64,000 nucleotides of DNA, taken from assembly GCF_900099765.1 (NCBI RefSeq), contig NZ_FNDX01000016.1, positions 1 to 64,000 of the forward strand, in the 5' to 3' direction. The notes under the pieces were generated by a model. It saw nothing but the letters and a program-made list of their open reading frames with translations. It had not been told where the DNA came from and did no database searches. Position 1 is the first letter of the stretch, and each line of letters opens with the position of its first letter. The DNA is from Paenibacillus typhae (GTDB taxonomy: Bacteria; Bacillota; Bacilli; Paenibacillales; Paenibacillaceae). The position numbers were made by a program, and so were the translations under genes. Of the stretch, positions 33,225-42,249 are shown one piece after another.

Positions 33225-34876
33225 GCGGCCGCGCGAAACGCTGGGATATCTGGTCGCTGATTACCTTTATTATTTTTGCCGGATATCTTGTATTCCTGGC
33301 ACTGCCTTTATTCATGCTGCTGGTCAAAAGCTTCTTTGACGGGACAACCGGCGAGTTCTCGCTCGCATACTTTCATAAATTTTTTAGCAAAGCCTATTAT
33401 ATGAATGCTGTATGGAACAGTATAAAGGTGACTGTAAGCGTCACGCTGCTGTCCATCCTGGTGGCCGGACCGCTGGCCTACATTATGACGATTGCCAAAA
33501 TCAGGGGGAGCGCGGCGGTGCGCATTCTGATCCTGATCTCCTCGATGTCGGCCCCGTTTATCGGTGCATACGCATGGATCCTGCTGCTCGGGCGCAGCGG
33601 GGTGATTACAACTTTCTTATCTAATGTATTCGGTATTCGTATGCCTGATATTTACGGCTTTTCCGGTATCCTGCTTGTGCTGACCTTGCAGCTGTCCCCG
33701 CTGATTTTTATGTATGTGTCAGGGGCACTCAAGAATGTCGATAACTCGCTGATGGAAGCAGCCGAAAGCATGAACTGCACGGGTCTGCGGAAAATGTGGA
33801 AAATACTCGTACCGCTGATTACACCGACCTTACTTGCCGGGGGATTGCTGGTCTTTATGAGGGCGTTTGCGGATTTCGGCACACCGATGCTGATCGGTGA
33901 AGGGTACCGGACCGTACCGGTGCTGATCTTTAATGAGTTTATTAGTGAGGTTGGAGGAGACGACGGCTTTGCCGCTGCGATCAGTGTTATTGTGGTTCTG
34001 TTCGCCGTTGCTGTGTTTCTGCTGCAAAAGTTCGTGGCTAACCGGAAATCATACAGTATGAGCGCCCTGAATCCGATAGAACCTAAGAAACTCAAAGGGT
34101 TCGCCAATTTTGCAGCCCATGCCTATGTGTATCTGTTTACTTTACTGGCGTTAATGCCGCAGGGATATGTAGCTTATACCTCCTTCCTTAAGACCTCCGG
34201 TAAAATATTTGTGGACGGATACTCTCTCGACAGCTATCGTGCAGCCTTCTCCAAGGTCGGCGATTCCATCTACAACACCTTTATGATGGCCGGCATTACG
34301 ATCATCATTATCACGCTCGCTGCTGTGCTGATTGCTTATGTAACAGTAAAGCGAAAAGGTGCGGTTGCGAATGTTCTGGATACCTTCACGATGCTGCCTT
34401 ATATCGTACCGGGCTCCATACTCGGGATCGCCCTGCTGGTTACCTTTAACAAAGAGCCGCTGGTATTGAGCGGAACCTCCGTAATTCTGATTGCCGCCTT
34501 TGTCATCCGGCGTCTGCCCTACACGATCCGCTCCAGTGCTGCAGTGCTCCATCAGGTGAATGACAGCATTGAAGAAGCGGCAATCAGCCTTGGAGCCTCA
34601 ACTATGCGGACGTTCTTCAAGATTACCGTGCCGATGATGATCTCAGGTGTTTTCGCCGGAGCCATTATCAGCTGGATAAGCATTATAACGGAGCTCAGCA
34701 CCTCTATTATTCTGTACACGGGAAATACCCGCACGATGACGGTTGCTGTCTACACAGAGGTTGTACGCGGCAATTATGGGGTTGCAGCCGCACTATCCAC
34801 CCTGCTGACTGCGATTACTGTAGTTTCCCTGCTGTTGTTCTTCAAGCTTTCCGGCAAAAAAGAAGTAACCATGTAA
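33221..34876 (+). CDS. ABC transporter permease, fused double-domain type
   Basis: 551 residues with about 12 TM helices in two homologous halves. Each half has an EAA coupling motif (EAAESMNCTGLRKMWKILVP and EAAISLGASTMRTFFKITVP), as in FbpB/SfuB-type importers where one chain makes the whole pore. The ATG overlaps the ATPase stop, so the genes are translationally coupled. Confidence 0.93.
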   Translation: MSGRAKRWDIWSLITFIIFAGYLVFLALPLFMLLVKSFFDGTTGEFSLAYFHKFFSKAYYMNAVWNSIKVTVSVTLLSILVAGPLAYIMTIAKIRGSAAVRILILISSMSAPFIGAYAWILLLGRSGVITTFLSNVFGIRMPDIYGFSGILLVLTLQLSPLIFMYVSGALKNVDNSLMEAAESMNCTGLRKMWKILVPLITPTLLAGGLLVFMRAFADFGTPMLIGEGYRTVPVLIFNEFISEVGGDDGFAAAISVIVVLFAVAVFLLQKFVANRKSYSMSALNPIEPKKLKGFANFAAHAYVYLFTLLALMPQGYVAYTSFLKTSGKIFVDGYSLDSYRAAFSKVGDSIYNTFMMAGITIIIITLAAVLIAYVTVKRKGAVANVLDTFTMLPYIVPGSILGIALLVTFNKEPLVLSGTSVILIAAFVIRRLPYTIRSSAAVLHQVNDSIEEAAISLGASTMRTFFKITVPMMISGVFAGAIISWISIITELSTSIILYTGNTRTMTVAVYTEVVRGNYGVAAALSTLLTAITVVSLLLFFKLSGKKEVTM

Positions 34877-34997
34877 CAGCGAACCGGTTCCGCGTAAGCG
34901 GGCCGGCTTTTGTTCATCTGCAGGCACCGGTCCGCTGGTTTCTTGAAACCGGACAGTCGGGTAGAATAGTAGGATGTATCAGAAAGGGAGTGGCGCA

Positions 34998-36692
34998 ATG
35001 GTAAAAAGAAGCTTCAAGGATTCGCTGCGCCGGATGTTTCTTCTGCACACCCTTGTGCCGATTTCCATTTTGTTTGTGCTTTTTCTCGTATTCATGATGA
35101 TCAATTCGCGGTTTGTGCTGGTCAGTCAGACGGCGGAAGCGGGCAGGAAGATCAAATCATCGATGGAGTCGGTTTACAGCTCTTATGTTAAAGAAATGAG
35201 CGAAGCTGCAGCACTGGAAACCGTAATTTCTTTTGCAAGATCACGTAATCATGGTCCAGAGGTATTCAAGCGGTTTTATGACTTCAATAACCGGCAGCAG
35301 GTAAAAAGCATTATGTATATTACCGGTGCGGACGGGAAGATCATAGCCTCATCTGCCAACTATAATTCTGAACCGTCTGATCTCGCGCTGCAGGCGATTG
35401 CCCGGCGGATGCACAGCCAAGGCCTGCCGCTCCTTGCCGAAACCAATCATATCCGTTTCTCGCATGACCGTTATACCGCCTATACATTCGCCCATGAAAT
35501 CCGTAACGGAGGGGGCGTGCTCGGTTATCTGATCTATCAGCTGTATGAATTGGATATGCAGAAGCTGATCTTTGTGCAGAATAACGAAATTGCCGTGGTT
35601 ACTGATCCTTACCGCACCATTATTGCCACTACCAATAATCTGACGCAGGGGCTGATGAATAAATACAGCCTGTCCAGCGATTCCAAGGGCTACGTTCGGA
35701 TTGATAATGGAAAGTACTACAGTAAAGAAACATACATACCGTTATCGCAGTGGCGAGTTTACACGTTAAGCGCTGCTGAGGGGAATCATAGCGCCTATTG
35801 GTCACTGGCTGTGTTTTTTGTGATGGCCAGTCTGCTGCTATGGTTTGTTATTCAATATTCTGCCCGCATTATCTCTACCCGCCAGTCGCGGGCGATAGAT
35901 AAGCTGATCTATGCCGTCAGAGAGCTGGAGTCAGGCAACATGGACTCCTATGTCTATATCAGCACCGGGGATGAGTTCGAGACGCTTGCGGGCCAATATA
36001 ATCAGATGCTGCAGCGCCTGAATGAGCTAGTCGTCCAGAATGTGGAGCTTTCCGACTTGCGCAGGGTCATTGAGGTTAAGCATCTGCAGTCGCAATTTCA
36101 CCCGCATTTTATATTTAATGTGCTGGAGACGCTTCGCTACGCTATTGTTGTAGACAATAACCTCGCTCAGGATATGGTGCTTACTCTCTCCAGACATCTG
36201 CGCTACAGTATTGGCAACGAAAGGGACCATGTTGTGCTGGGCGATGATCTGGAGTATATTGCAGGCTACATGAAGCTGCAGCAGATAAGATTCAAGGACA
36301 GGCTCTATTACCGGGAAGAAGTAAGCCGGGAGGCCAAGTCTGCACTGGTTCCCAGGCTGATGCTGCAGCCAGTCATCGAAAATACAATCAAATACGGATA
36401 CCGCCAGCGCCGGACCGTAGCGGTTACAGTGAAAGGCCATGTGGAGGGGGCGGATCTGATCCTTGAGGTGAAGGATAATGCGGGAGGGATGAGCAGCGAA
36501 CGGCTGGAGGAGGTCCGGACCATTATGGCGTCGCAGGATAACCGTGCCCCGCATATCGGGCTGCATAATCTACACCGGCGGCTTGTGCTGATGTATGGGG
36601 AGCATTATGGCATTCAGATTGACAGCACTCAGGGAGAGGGAACCCGGGTTACTTTTGTATTGCCATACAGGAAGGAGGACGCGGATGTTTAA
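34998..36692 (+). CDS. YesM/LytS-type sensor histidine kinase
   Basis: 564 residues from the ATG at 34998, preceded by AAAGGGAGTGG. TM near 15-37, extracellular Cache-like sensor, TM near 270-290, HAMP, then a His_kinase domain with QSQFHPHFIFNVLETLRY (the usual QINPHFLYN appears here as FHPHFIFN). The ATPase domain has DNAGGM and a short lid. It forms an operon with the next gene and probably senses the ligand of the upstream transporter or its binding protein; that link is inferred from order. Confidence 0.9.
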   Translation: MVKRSFKDSLRRMFLLHTLVPISILFVLFLVFMMINSRFVLVSQTAEAGRKIKSSMESVYSSYVKEMSEAAALETVISFARSRNHGPEVFKRFYDFNNRQQVKSIMYITGADGKIIASSANYNSEPSDLALQAIARRMHSQGLPLLAETNHIRFSHDRYTAYTFAHEIRNGGGVLGYLIYQLYELDMQKLIFVQNNEIAVVTDPYRTIIATTNNLTQGLMNKYSLSSDSKGYVRIDNGKYYSKETYIPLSQWRVYTLSAAEGNHSAYWSLAVFFVMASLLLWFVIQYSARIISTRQSRAIDKLIYAVRELESGNMDSYVYISTGDEFETLAGQYNQMLQRLNELVVQNVELSDLRRVIEVKHLQSQFHPHFIFNVLETLRYAIVVDNNLAQDMVLTLSRHLRYSIGNERDHVVLGDDLEYIAGYMKLQQIRFKDRLYYREEVSREAKSALVPRLMLQPVIENTIKYGYRQRRTVAVTVKGHVEGADLILEVKDNAGGMSSERLEEVRTIMASQDNRAPHIGLHNLHRRLVLMYGEHYGIQIDSTQGEGTRVTFVLPYRKEDADV

Positions 36693-37479
36693 GGTGCTGC
36701 TGGTTGAGGATGAAGAGATGATCCGTAAAGGCCTGCGTTTTACATTTGACTGGATGGGAGCCGGGTGTGTAATTGTGGGGGAAGCCGAGAACGGTGAGGA
36801 GGGACTCCGCCAGATTGCGCTTCTTCACCCCGATATTGTAATTGTTGATGTAAATATGCCGCTGATGGACGGGATTTCCATGATTGAGCATAGTGTAGAG
36901 GAAGCGGATTGCAGCTATATCATTTTGTCCGGCTATGATGAATTCAGGCTGGCCAAGGATGCTATCCGGCTGGGGGTTACCGAGTATTTGCTGAAGCCGC
37001 TGGAACAGGAGCAGCTATCAGCTGCACTGGAGCGTGCAAAGAGCCAGCTGGAAATGAAACGGCAGTACACTGCGATGATCACTTCCGGAGCCGGAAACGG
37101 AGAGCTGCTGCAGGCGTCTGTCGTGAAGCTGCCCGGGAAATCATCCCGTTATGTATCCAAAATGATCCAATACGTCCAGGAGCATTATGCGGAGAAAATC
37201 GGCATTAAGGATCTGGTTGACAGCCTGGGCGTTAGCGCCACTTATCTAAACCGGACCTTCAAAAGTGAAACAACCTATACCTTCAACGATTTTCTGAACC
37301 GTTACCGCATTCAGAAAGCGATGGATCTGCTGAGCAGCGGAGAGGACAAAGTTTATGCAATTGCTGCGGATGTAGGATATAAGGATTATAAATATTTCAT
37401 AGCCATCTTTAAAAAATACGCGGGGTGTACTCCAAGCTATTACCAGGAGAGATTCGGCAGGGGAGAGCCGGGCCGGTGA
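36685..37479 (+). CDS. YesN-type response regulator with AraC DNA-binding domain
   Basis: 264 residues from the ATG at 36685, with GAAGGAGGAC upstream, overlapping the kinase stop by 8 bases. Receiver domain with the phospho-Asp in VIVDVNMPLMDG and Lys in YLLKPLE; C-terminal double helix-turn-helix of AraC type (VSATYLNRTFKSET, IAADVGYKDYKYFIAIFKKY). Likely activates the ABC operon at 31030. Confidence 0.92.
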   Translation: MFKVLLVEDEEMIRKGLRFTFDWMGAGCVIVGEAENGEEGLRQIALLHPDIVIVDVNMPLMDGISMIEHSVEEADCSYIILSGYDEFRLAKDAIRLGVTEYLLKPLEQEQLSAALERAKSQLEMKRQYTAMITSGAGNGELLQASVVKLPGKSSRYVSKMIQYVQEHYAEKIGIKDLVDSLGVSATYLNRTFKSETTYTFNDFLNRYRIQKAMDLLSSGEDKVYAIAADVGYKDYKYFIAIFKKYAGCTPSYYQERFGRGEPGR

Positions 37480-37560
37480 TTTACAGATTGTTGAGGCCGA
37501 CTGGAGAAGGTCATGGCAGCTGCCCGGCAGAGTGAGTCCAGGCAGCTGCAAAATAAATGA

Positions 37561-37589
37561 TTGACTTTTATATCGATGCGAGGTATATT
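37561..37589 (+). promoter_or_regulatory. Sigma-A promoter of the second tRNA-Lys
   Basis: TTGACT at 37561, 17-base spacer, TATATT at 37584, 48 bases before the tRNA. Confidence 0.82.
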
Positions 37590-37636
37590 ATAAGAGTTCC
37601 TTTTGAGGGCGTTGATAAATACAAGCTAAATAATAT

Positions 37637-37709
37637 GGACTCTTAGCTCAGTTGGTAGAGCAGTAGACTCTTAATCTATTTGTCCAGGGTTCGAGCCCCT
37701 GAGAGTCCA
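37637..37709 (+). tRNA. tRNA-Lys (anticodon CTT), copy 2
   Basis: Same 73-nt cloverleaf as at 23210-23282, with anticodon loop CTCTTAA and no encoded CCA. Transcribed alone from the promoter at 37561. Confidence 0.96.
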
Positions 37710-37718
37710 TCATACAAA

Positions 37719-37744
37719 GAACGGCAGCGATGCCGTTCTTTTGC
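37719..37744 (+). terminator. Terminator after tRNA-Lys copy 2
   Basis: AGAACGGCA/TGCCGTTCT stem with a GCGA loop and TTTT. Its core is the same as the terminator after tRNA-Lys copy 1. Confidence 0.88.
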
Positions 37745-37817
37745 TGTTTATTTACATATCAAAAAAGCGTCTCCCTTCAGGCAAAGGGAGGCGCTCTTTG
37801 TTATACACAGATTCAGG

Positions 37818-38585
37818 TTATCTGGTCTCCAAATAAGCAAAACCAAGCGCACCGGTAACCGGATTGCGATAGGTTTCGCAGGCTACATCAAACACCTGCC
37901 CGATCAGCTCCTTAGTCAGAATGTCCTCAGGCTTGCCGCTGGCGGCAACCTGCCCCTGCTTCATCACATACAGATAATCGCAGTATTCTGCTGCAAGCGT
38001 AAGGTCGTGAAGTGCGGCGAGAATGCCGATGTCCAGCTTTTTGACAATGTTCAGAATCTGCAGCTGGAATTTGATATCCAGATGATTGGTCGGCTCATCG
38101 AGAATCATGAACTCCGGCTGCTGGGCGAGTACACGGGCCAGGATGACACGCTGCTTCTCGCCGCCCGACAGTGAATTGTAGCTGCGTTCTGCGTGACCCT
38201 CCAGATTAACCTTGCGCAGGGCACCGGTTACAATATCTTGATCCTGCTTATTGTCCGTTTCCAGCATGCCTTTATGCGGGGTCCTGCCCATAGCTACCAT
38301 CTCGCGTACTTTGAAATCAAAGCTCAGCTCGTTGAACTGGCCGACAACGCCCAGCTTTTGCGCAACCACCTTGGGGCTTGCTTTGATTACATCAAGGTCA
38401 GACAGAAAGACATCTCCGTGCTTAGGCTTGATGACTTTATAAATGCTCTTCAGCAGCGTAGATTTGCCGCAGCCGTTCGGCCCGATCAGGCCGACGAACT
38501 GCTTGTTGCGGACCTTGAGCGATACATCCTTGACAATATTGACATTGGAAAAAGAGACAGCCAGATGTTCAACGTTTAAATTCAT
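37818..38585 (-). CDS. Siderophore/heme-type ABC transporter ATPase (FecE/FhuC-like)
   Basis: 255 residues: Walker A GPNGCGKST, signature LSGGEKQR, Walker B MILDEPTNHLD, H-loop ALHDLTLA. Powers the FecCD-type permease just upstream. Its ATG shares one base with the permease stop, and its ribosome site lies in the permease's last codons. Part of a Fur-box-controlled iron uptake locus. Confidence 0.93.
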   Translation of the reverse strand: MNLNVEHLAVSFSNVNIVKDVSLKVRNKQFVGLIGPNGCGKSTLLKSIYKVIKPKHGDVFLSDLDVIKASPKVVAQKLGVVGQFNELSFDFKVREMVAMGRTPHKGMLETDNKQDQDIVTGALRKVNLEGHAERSYNSLSGGEKQRVILARVLAQQPEFMILDEPTNHLDIKFQLQILNIVKKLDIGILAALHDLTLAAEYCDYLYVMKQGQVAASGKPEDILTKELIGQVFDVACETYRNPVTGALGFAYLETR

Positions 38586-39700
38586 TAAGATTTGCCTCCA
38601 AACGCGTAGCCTTTTTTGACCAGCATGTACATGAACATTGGTGCGCCTATCAGGGCTGTGATGATCCCGATCGGCAGCTCTACATTTGGCACAATAGTCC
38701 GGGCAATAACGTCCGTCCAGATCAGGAAGATGGCACCAAACAGGATAGAAGCCGGGAGCAGCCTGCGGTGATCAGAGCCGACGAGTCCGCGTACCAGATG
38801 GGGGATAATCAGGCCGACGAAGCCGATCATTCCGCAGCTGGCGACCATGATACCGGTAATCAGGGCGGTAAGAATCATATAGGCTCTGCGGTAAGCGCCA
38901 AGTGAAATCCCCAGCGTGACCGCCGCTTCATCACCAAGCAGCATGGCATTCAGGGCACGGAACTGCATCAGGAAAAATGCAGCCGCCAGCGTCACAGACA
39001 CCGCGATCAGCGGCAGCTTATCCCAGCTAGAGGCGGCCAGGCTGCCCATGGTCCAGAAGGTCACGGTCTTGATGCCTTCGGCATTGTTGGCGAAATAGAC
39101 GATAAAGTTTGCAAAAGCGGTACATAACGCATTTATAACCATACCTGCCAGTACGAGCTTGACGGAGGTCATTTTGCCGCCTGCATTGGCCAGGAGCAGC
39201 ACAAGCAATGAAGCGCCGACAGCACCGGCGAAAGCCCAGAAGGCTACGCCGGTCTGTCCCAGAATACCCATCGTGCCGAAGCCGATCAGAATAGCGAAGG
39301 TTGCACCAAGCGACCCGCCTGAGGAAATGCCTAGTATGTATGGATCAGCAAGCGGATTTTGAACGGCTGCCTGCATAATGGTACCGCACAGTGTAAGGCC
39401 AGCACCGATGAACAGAGCCATGAGTACTCGCGGGAAACGGATTTTCCAGATGATGTCTACAAATGATCCCGAAGTCAGATCCTGTACATTTCCAATCTGA
39501 ATGCCGGTAATCTGATGGAGCAGAATCCGGTAGGACTGAGAGACGGGAATTTCAACTTGTCCAAAGGAGACGGCAGCACCAGCGGAAAGAACAGTAATGA
39601 TCAGCAGAACGATAATAACTGCAGTGAATCCGTAACGGCTGCTGATAATCGAATGCTTGGATGCCGGCTTAGCGACTATATCGGTTTGCATAACGTTCAT
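38585..39700 (-). CDS. Siderophore/heme-type ABC permease (FecCD/BtuC family)
   Basis: 371 residues from the ATG at 39700, with GAAGGAG upstream; a longer frame to 39916 would run through the Fur boxes. About ten TM helices. Family marks include RFPRVLMALFIGAGLTLCGTIMQ, NPLADPYILGISSG and GFVGLIIPHLVRGLVG. Works as a homodimer with the ATPase at 37818 and probably the binding protein at 39900. Confidence 0.93.
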   Translation of the reverse strand: MNVMQTDIVAKPASKHSIISSRYGFTAVIIVLLIITVLSAGAAVSFGQVEIPVSQSYRILLHQITGIQIGNVQDLTSGSFVDIIWKIRFPRVLMALFIGAGLTLCGTIMQAAVQNPLADPYILGISSGGSLGATFAILIGFGTMGILGQTGVAFWAFAGAVGASLLVLLLANAGGKMTSVKLVLAGMVINALCTAFANFIVYFANNAEGIKTVTFWTMGSLAASSWDKLPLIAVSVTLAAAFFLMQFRALNAMLLGDEAAVTLGISLGAYRRAYMILTALITGIMVASCGMIGFVGLIIPHLVRGLVGSDHRRLLPASILFGAIFLIWTDVIARTIVPNVELPIGIITALIGAPMFMYMLVKKGYAFGGKS

Positions 39701-39746
39701 AGGGGCTCCTTCATTATAACGTTTTAATTTAAAATATATCGCATAA

Positions 39747-39777
39747 TGAGAATCGTTGTCAATGAGAATTATTATCA
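39747..39777. promoter_or_regulatory. Two Fur boxes in a divergent promoter region
   Basis: TGAGAAT-T-ATTATCA at 39763-39777 matches the 7-1-7 Fur motif with one mismatch. TGAGAAT-C-GTTGTCA at 39747-39761 is a second, weaker match 16 bp away. They lie between the permease-ATPase operon (leftward) and the binding-protein gene (rightward), so iron-bound Fur could repress both. Confidence 0.85.
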
Positions 39778-39899
39778 TTGACAGATGGTGCTGCTTTCTA
39801 TATTCTACGATTGTATTCCTTGCAGAACGGAAGGTTATACCAAGCGAAACTAATCCAAGCAAGGCTGTTACCAGAAATATAGAAAAGGGGATAGGAATA

Positions 39900-40976
39900 A
39901 TGATTAACGTATTCAAGAGATTCGCACCGGTACTGGCGGTTTTGCTGCTGGTAGGAATACTTTCAGCTTGTTCATCTAGTACACAGAATGAGAATGCTTC
40001 TGCTGCTACGGCAGCGCCAACTAATACTGCTGCGGAGGCAACTGAGGCTCCGACTGCTGCTCCGAGTACAAAAACGGTATATCCGCTGACGATTGAGAAT
40101 TACACCAATAACGGTGAGGGCACCCCTTGGACAGCCAAGTCAGTGACCTTTGACAAAGCGCCAGAGAAAGTCGTGGCTAATACTCAAGGTGCCGCTGAGC
40201 TGCTGATCAAGCTGGGCTTGACTGACAAGATGGTAGGCGTTGCCGCACTGTACGGTGCGGGCGATCCTTCTGTCCAGGAGGAATTTAAAAAAATCCCGGT
40301 AATCTCCGAGAATTATGCCAGCAAAGAGCTGGTTGTCGGAGCAAGCCCGGATCTGGTCCTGGGACGTGCCGACCTGTTCGCAGACGCTGACTGGGGTGTT
40401 GGAACCGTGGAAGGCCTGAACGGGATGGGTATCAAAACCTACCTGCAGAACACCAGCGTGAAGGGTGCTACTCTGGACAGCCTGTATAAGGATATCGAGC
40501 AGCTTGGCCAAATCTTTGATGTACAGGAGAATGCTGCTGCTTATATCGAGGAACTTAAACAACGTGCACAGAAGATTAAAGATGAATCTGCATCCAGCAA
40601 TGCCAAGACCTTCGCTTATGTATCCGACGGCGGAAACGGGGCAATTGCCGTATACAGCGGTAATATTGATACTTTTGCCGGTGATGTGCTTGGTTTGCTT
40701 GGTCTTAAGAACAGCTTCGGCGATGTAACAGGCGATGTAAGCAAAGAACAGCTGCTTGCCACGAACCCTGATGTACTGCTCCTCTCCGTTTACACCGGCG
40801 GTGTTGATCCGCAGACTACGCTGAAGGCCTTCTATGCTGATCCGTCGCTGCAAAGCCTGAATGCCATCAAGAATAAAGCGATCTACCTGATCGATTTCAA
40901 TCAGTTTTGGGGCTACAGCTACTCTATCTTTGACGGGGCCGAGAAGCTGCTGTCCGATATTCTGGCTAACCAGTAA
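39900..40976 (+). CDS. Iron-siderophore-type substrate-binding lipoprotein (FecB/BtuF fold)
   Basis: 358 residues from the ATG at 39900, with GGGGATAGGA upstream. Lipobox LSAC, an Ala/Thr-rich spacer (about 25-60), then a class III binding fold (PEKVVANTQGAAELLIKLGLTDKMVG; ASPDLVLG; NPDVLLLSVYTGG). Delivers ferric siderophore, heme or a similar chelate to the FecCD-type system. Divergent from the permease genes across the Fur boxes. Confidence 0.9.
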   Translation: MINVFKRFAPVLAVLLLVGILSACSSSTQNENASAATAAPTNTAAEATEAPTAAPSTKTVYPLTIENYTNNGEGTPWTAKSVTFDKAPEKVVANTQGAAELLIKLGLTDKMVGVAALYGAGDPSVQEEFKKIPVISENYASKELVVGASPDLVLGRADLFADADWGVGTVEGLNGMGIKTYLQNTSVKGATLDSLYKDIEQLGQIFDVQENAAAYIEELKQRAQKIKDESASSNAKTFAYVSDGGNGAIAVYSGNIDTFAGDVLGLLGLKNSFGDVTGDVSKEQLLATNPDVLLLSVYTGGVDPQTTLKAFYADPSLQSLNAIKNKAIYLIDFNQFWGYSYSIFDGAEKLLSDILANQ

Positions 40977-40993
40977 AAAAGATATCCTTACGA

Positions 40994-41036
40994 AAAGCAG
41001 GCCCGGCGGCGATACAGCTGTCCGGCCTGCTTTTTG
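40994..41036 (+). terminator. Terminator after binding-protein gene
   Basis: AAAGCAGGC..CGG pairs with CCGGCCTGCTTTTTG. Confidence 0.85.
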
Positions 41037-41110
41037 CTGCGGCCGGAAGCCTAGTAAATATTAATTTTGAATATTCAGCAATTTAGAGATAGAATGATGG
41101 AATAGTGAAG

Positions 41111-41143
41111 TGATAGTAATAGTAATAGTAATAGTAATAGTGT
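41111..41143. repeat. Hexamer microsatellite (AGTAAT)n
   Basis: About five perfect tandem copies of a 6-bp unit (AGTAAT) just upstream of the flavin monooxygenase gene at 41179, in the likely promoter/leader region. Confidence 0.85.
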
Positions 41144-41178
41144 AATAGCGATTAACATCAGCTTGGGGGAACAGAACC

Positions 41179-42231
41179 GTGGAACTTGGTATCAGTACAT
41201 TTGTGGAAACCACACCCGATGTGGTCACAGGAAAAACAATGAGCCACGCAGAACGGCTGCGTGAAGTAGTAGAAGAAATCGTTTTGGCCGACCAGGTCGG
41301 TCTGGATGTGTATGGTGTCGGGGAGCATCACCGGCCTGATTTTGCCGCTTCCTCTCCTGCAGTGGTTATGGCTGCAGCAGCAAGCCTGACGGGCAGAATC
41401 CGCCTGACCAGTGCAGTGATGATTCTGTCATCGGCTGATCCGGTGCGGGTCTATCAGGATTTTGCCACTCTGGACGGACTAAGTAACGGCCGGGCCGAGA
41501 TTATGGTCGGCCGGGGTTCTTTTGTAGAATCATTTCCGCTGTTCGGCTGCGATCTGCAGGATTATGAGAGCCTGTTTGATGAAAAGCTGGATCTGCTGAT
41601 GAAGCTTCAGCAGTCTGAGCGGGTGACCTGGGAAGGCAGACACAGACCCGCTATACATAATTTAGGAATATATCCGCGTCCGGTACAGAACCCGCTGCCG
41701 GTCTGGATTGCCAGTGCGGGAAGCCCGGAATCCGCAGTGCGCTCCGGTACACTCGGCCTGCCGTTTGCGCTGGCAATGATTGGCCCAGTCCGGCCGCTGG
41801 ATTTTGCCTCGCAGGTGAAGCTGTATAAAGAAGCTGCAGCAGCAGCCGGCCATGACCACGCCAAGCTGCCGGTTGCAGCGCATGCGCATGGCTTTGTTGC
41901 GGAAAGTACGCCTAAGGCAATTGAGCAGTTCTTCCCGTCCACCTTTGCCAGAACCAATGTCCGGGCAGTTGAGAAGAACCTGCCTCCGTATACCCGCGCC
42001 GATTATGATGCGGCAGTCCGTCCAGAAGGTGCGTTATTCGTCGGCGATCCGCGGACAGTTGCGGACAAAATCATTCAATTGCGCAAGGAAGTCGGCATCA
42101 CCAGATTCCTGCTGCATGTCCCGCATGGTACTATGGCCCACGCCGAGGTAATGGAGTCCATCAGGCTCCTGGGAACAGAGGTTGCTCCGCTGGTGCGCGA
42201 GGAGATAGCCCGCTGGGAGGAGAAGCAGTAG
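41179..42231 (+). CDS. LLM-class flavin-dependent oxidoreductase (luciferase-like)
   Basis: 350 residues, GTG start after TTGGGGGAA. Bacterial-luciferase TIM barrel: LADQVGLDVYGVGEHHRPDFAASSP, RIRLTSAVMILSSADPVRVYQDFATLD, GRAEIMVGRGSF, VWIASAG. Probably an FMNH2- or F420-using monooxygenase; substrate unknown. Followed 18 bases later by an unrelated gene on the same strand. Confidence 0.9.
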   Translation: MELGISTFVETTPDVVTGKTMSHAERLREVVEEIVLADQVGLDVYGVGEHHRPDFAASSPAVVMAAAASLTGRIRLTSAVMILSSADPVRVYQDFATLDGLSNGRAEIMVGRGSFVESFPLFGCDLQDYESLFDEKLDLLMKLQQSERVTWEGRHRPAIHNLGIYPRPVQNPLPVWIASAGSPESAVRSGTLGLPFALAMIGPVRPLDFASQVKLYKEAAAAAGHDHAKLPVAAHAHGFVAESTPKAIEQFFPSTFARTNVRAVEKNLPPYTRADYDAAVRPEGALFVGDPRTVADKIIQLRKEVGITRFLLHVPHGTMAHAEVMESIRLLGTEVAPLVREEIARWEEKQ

Positions 42232-42249
42232 GCAAAAGGAGGATTATCA

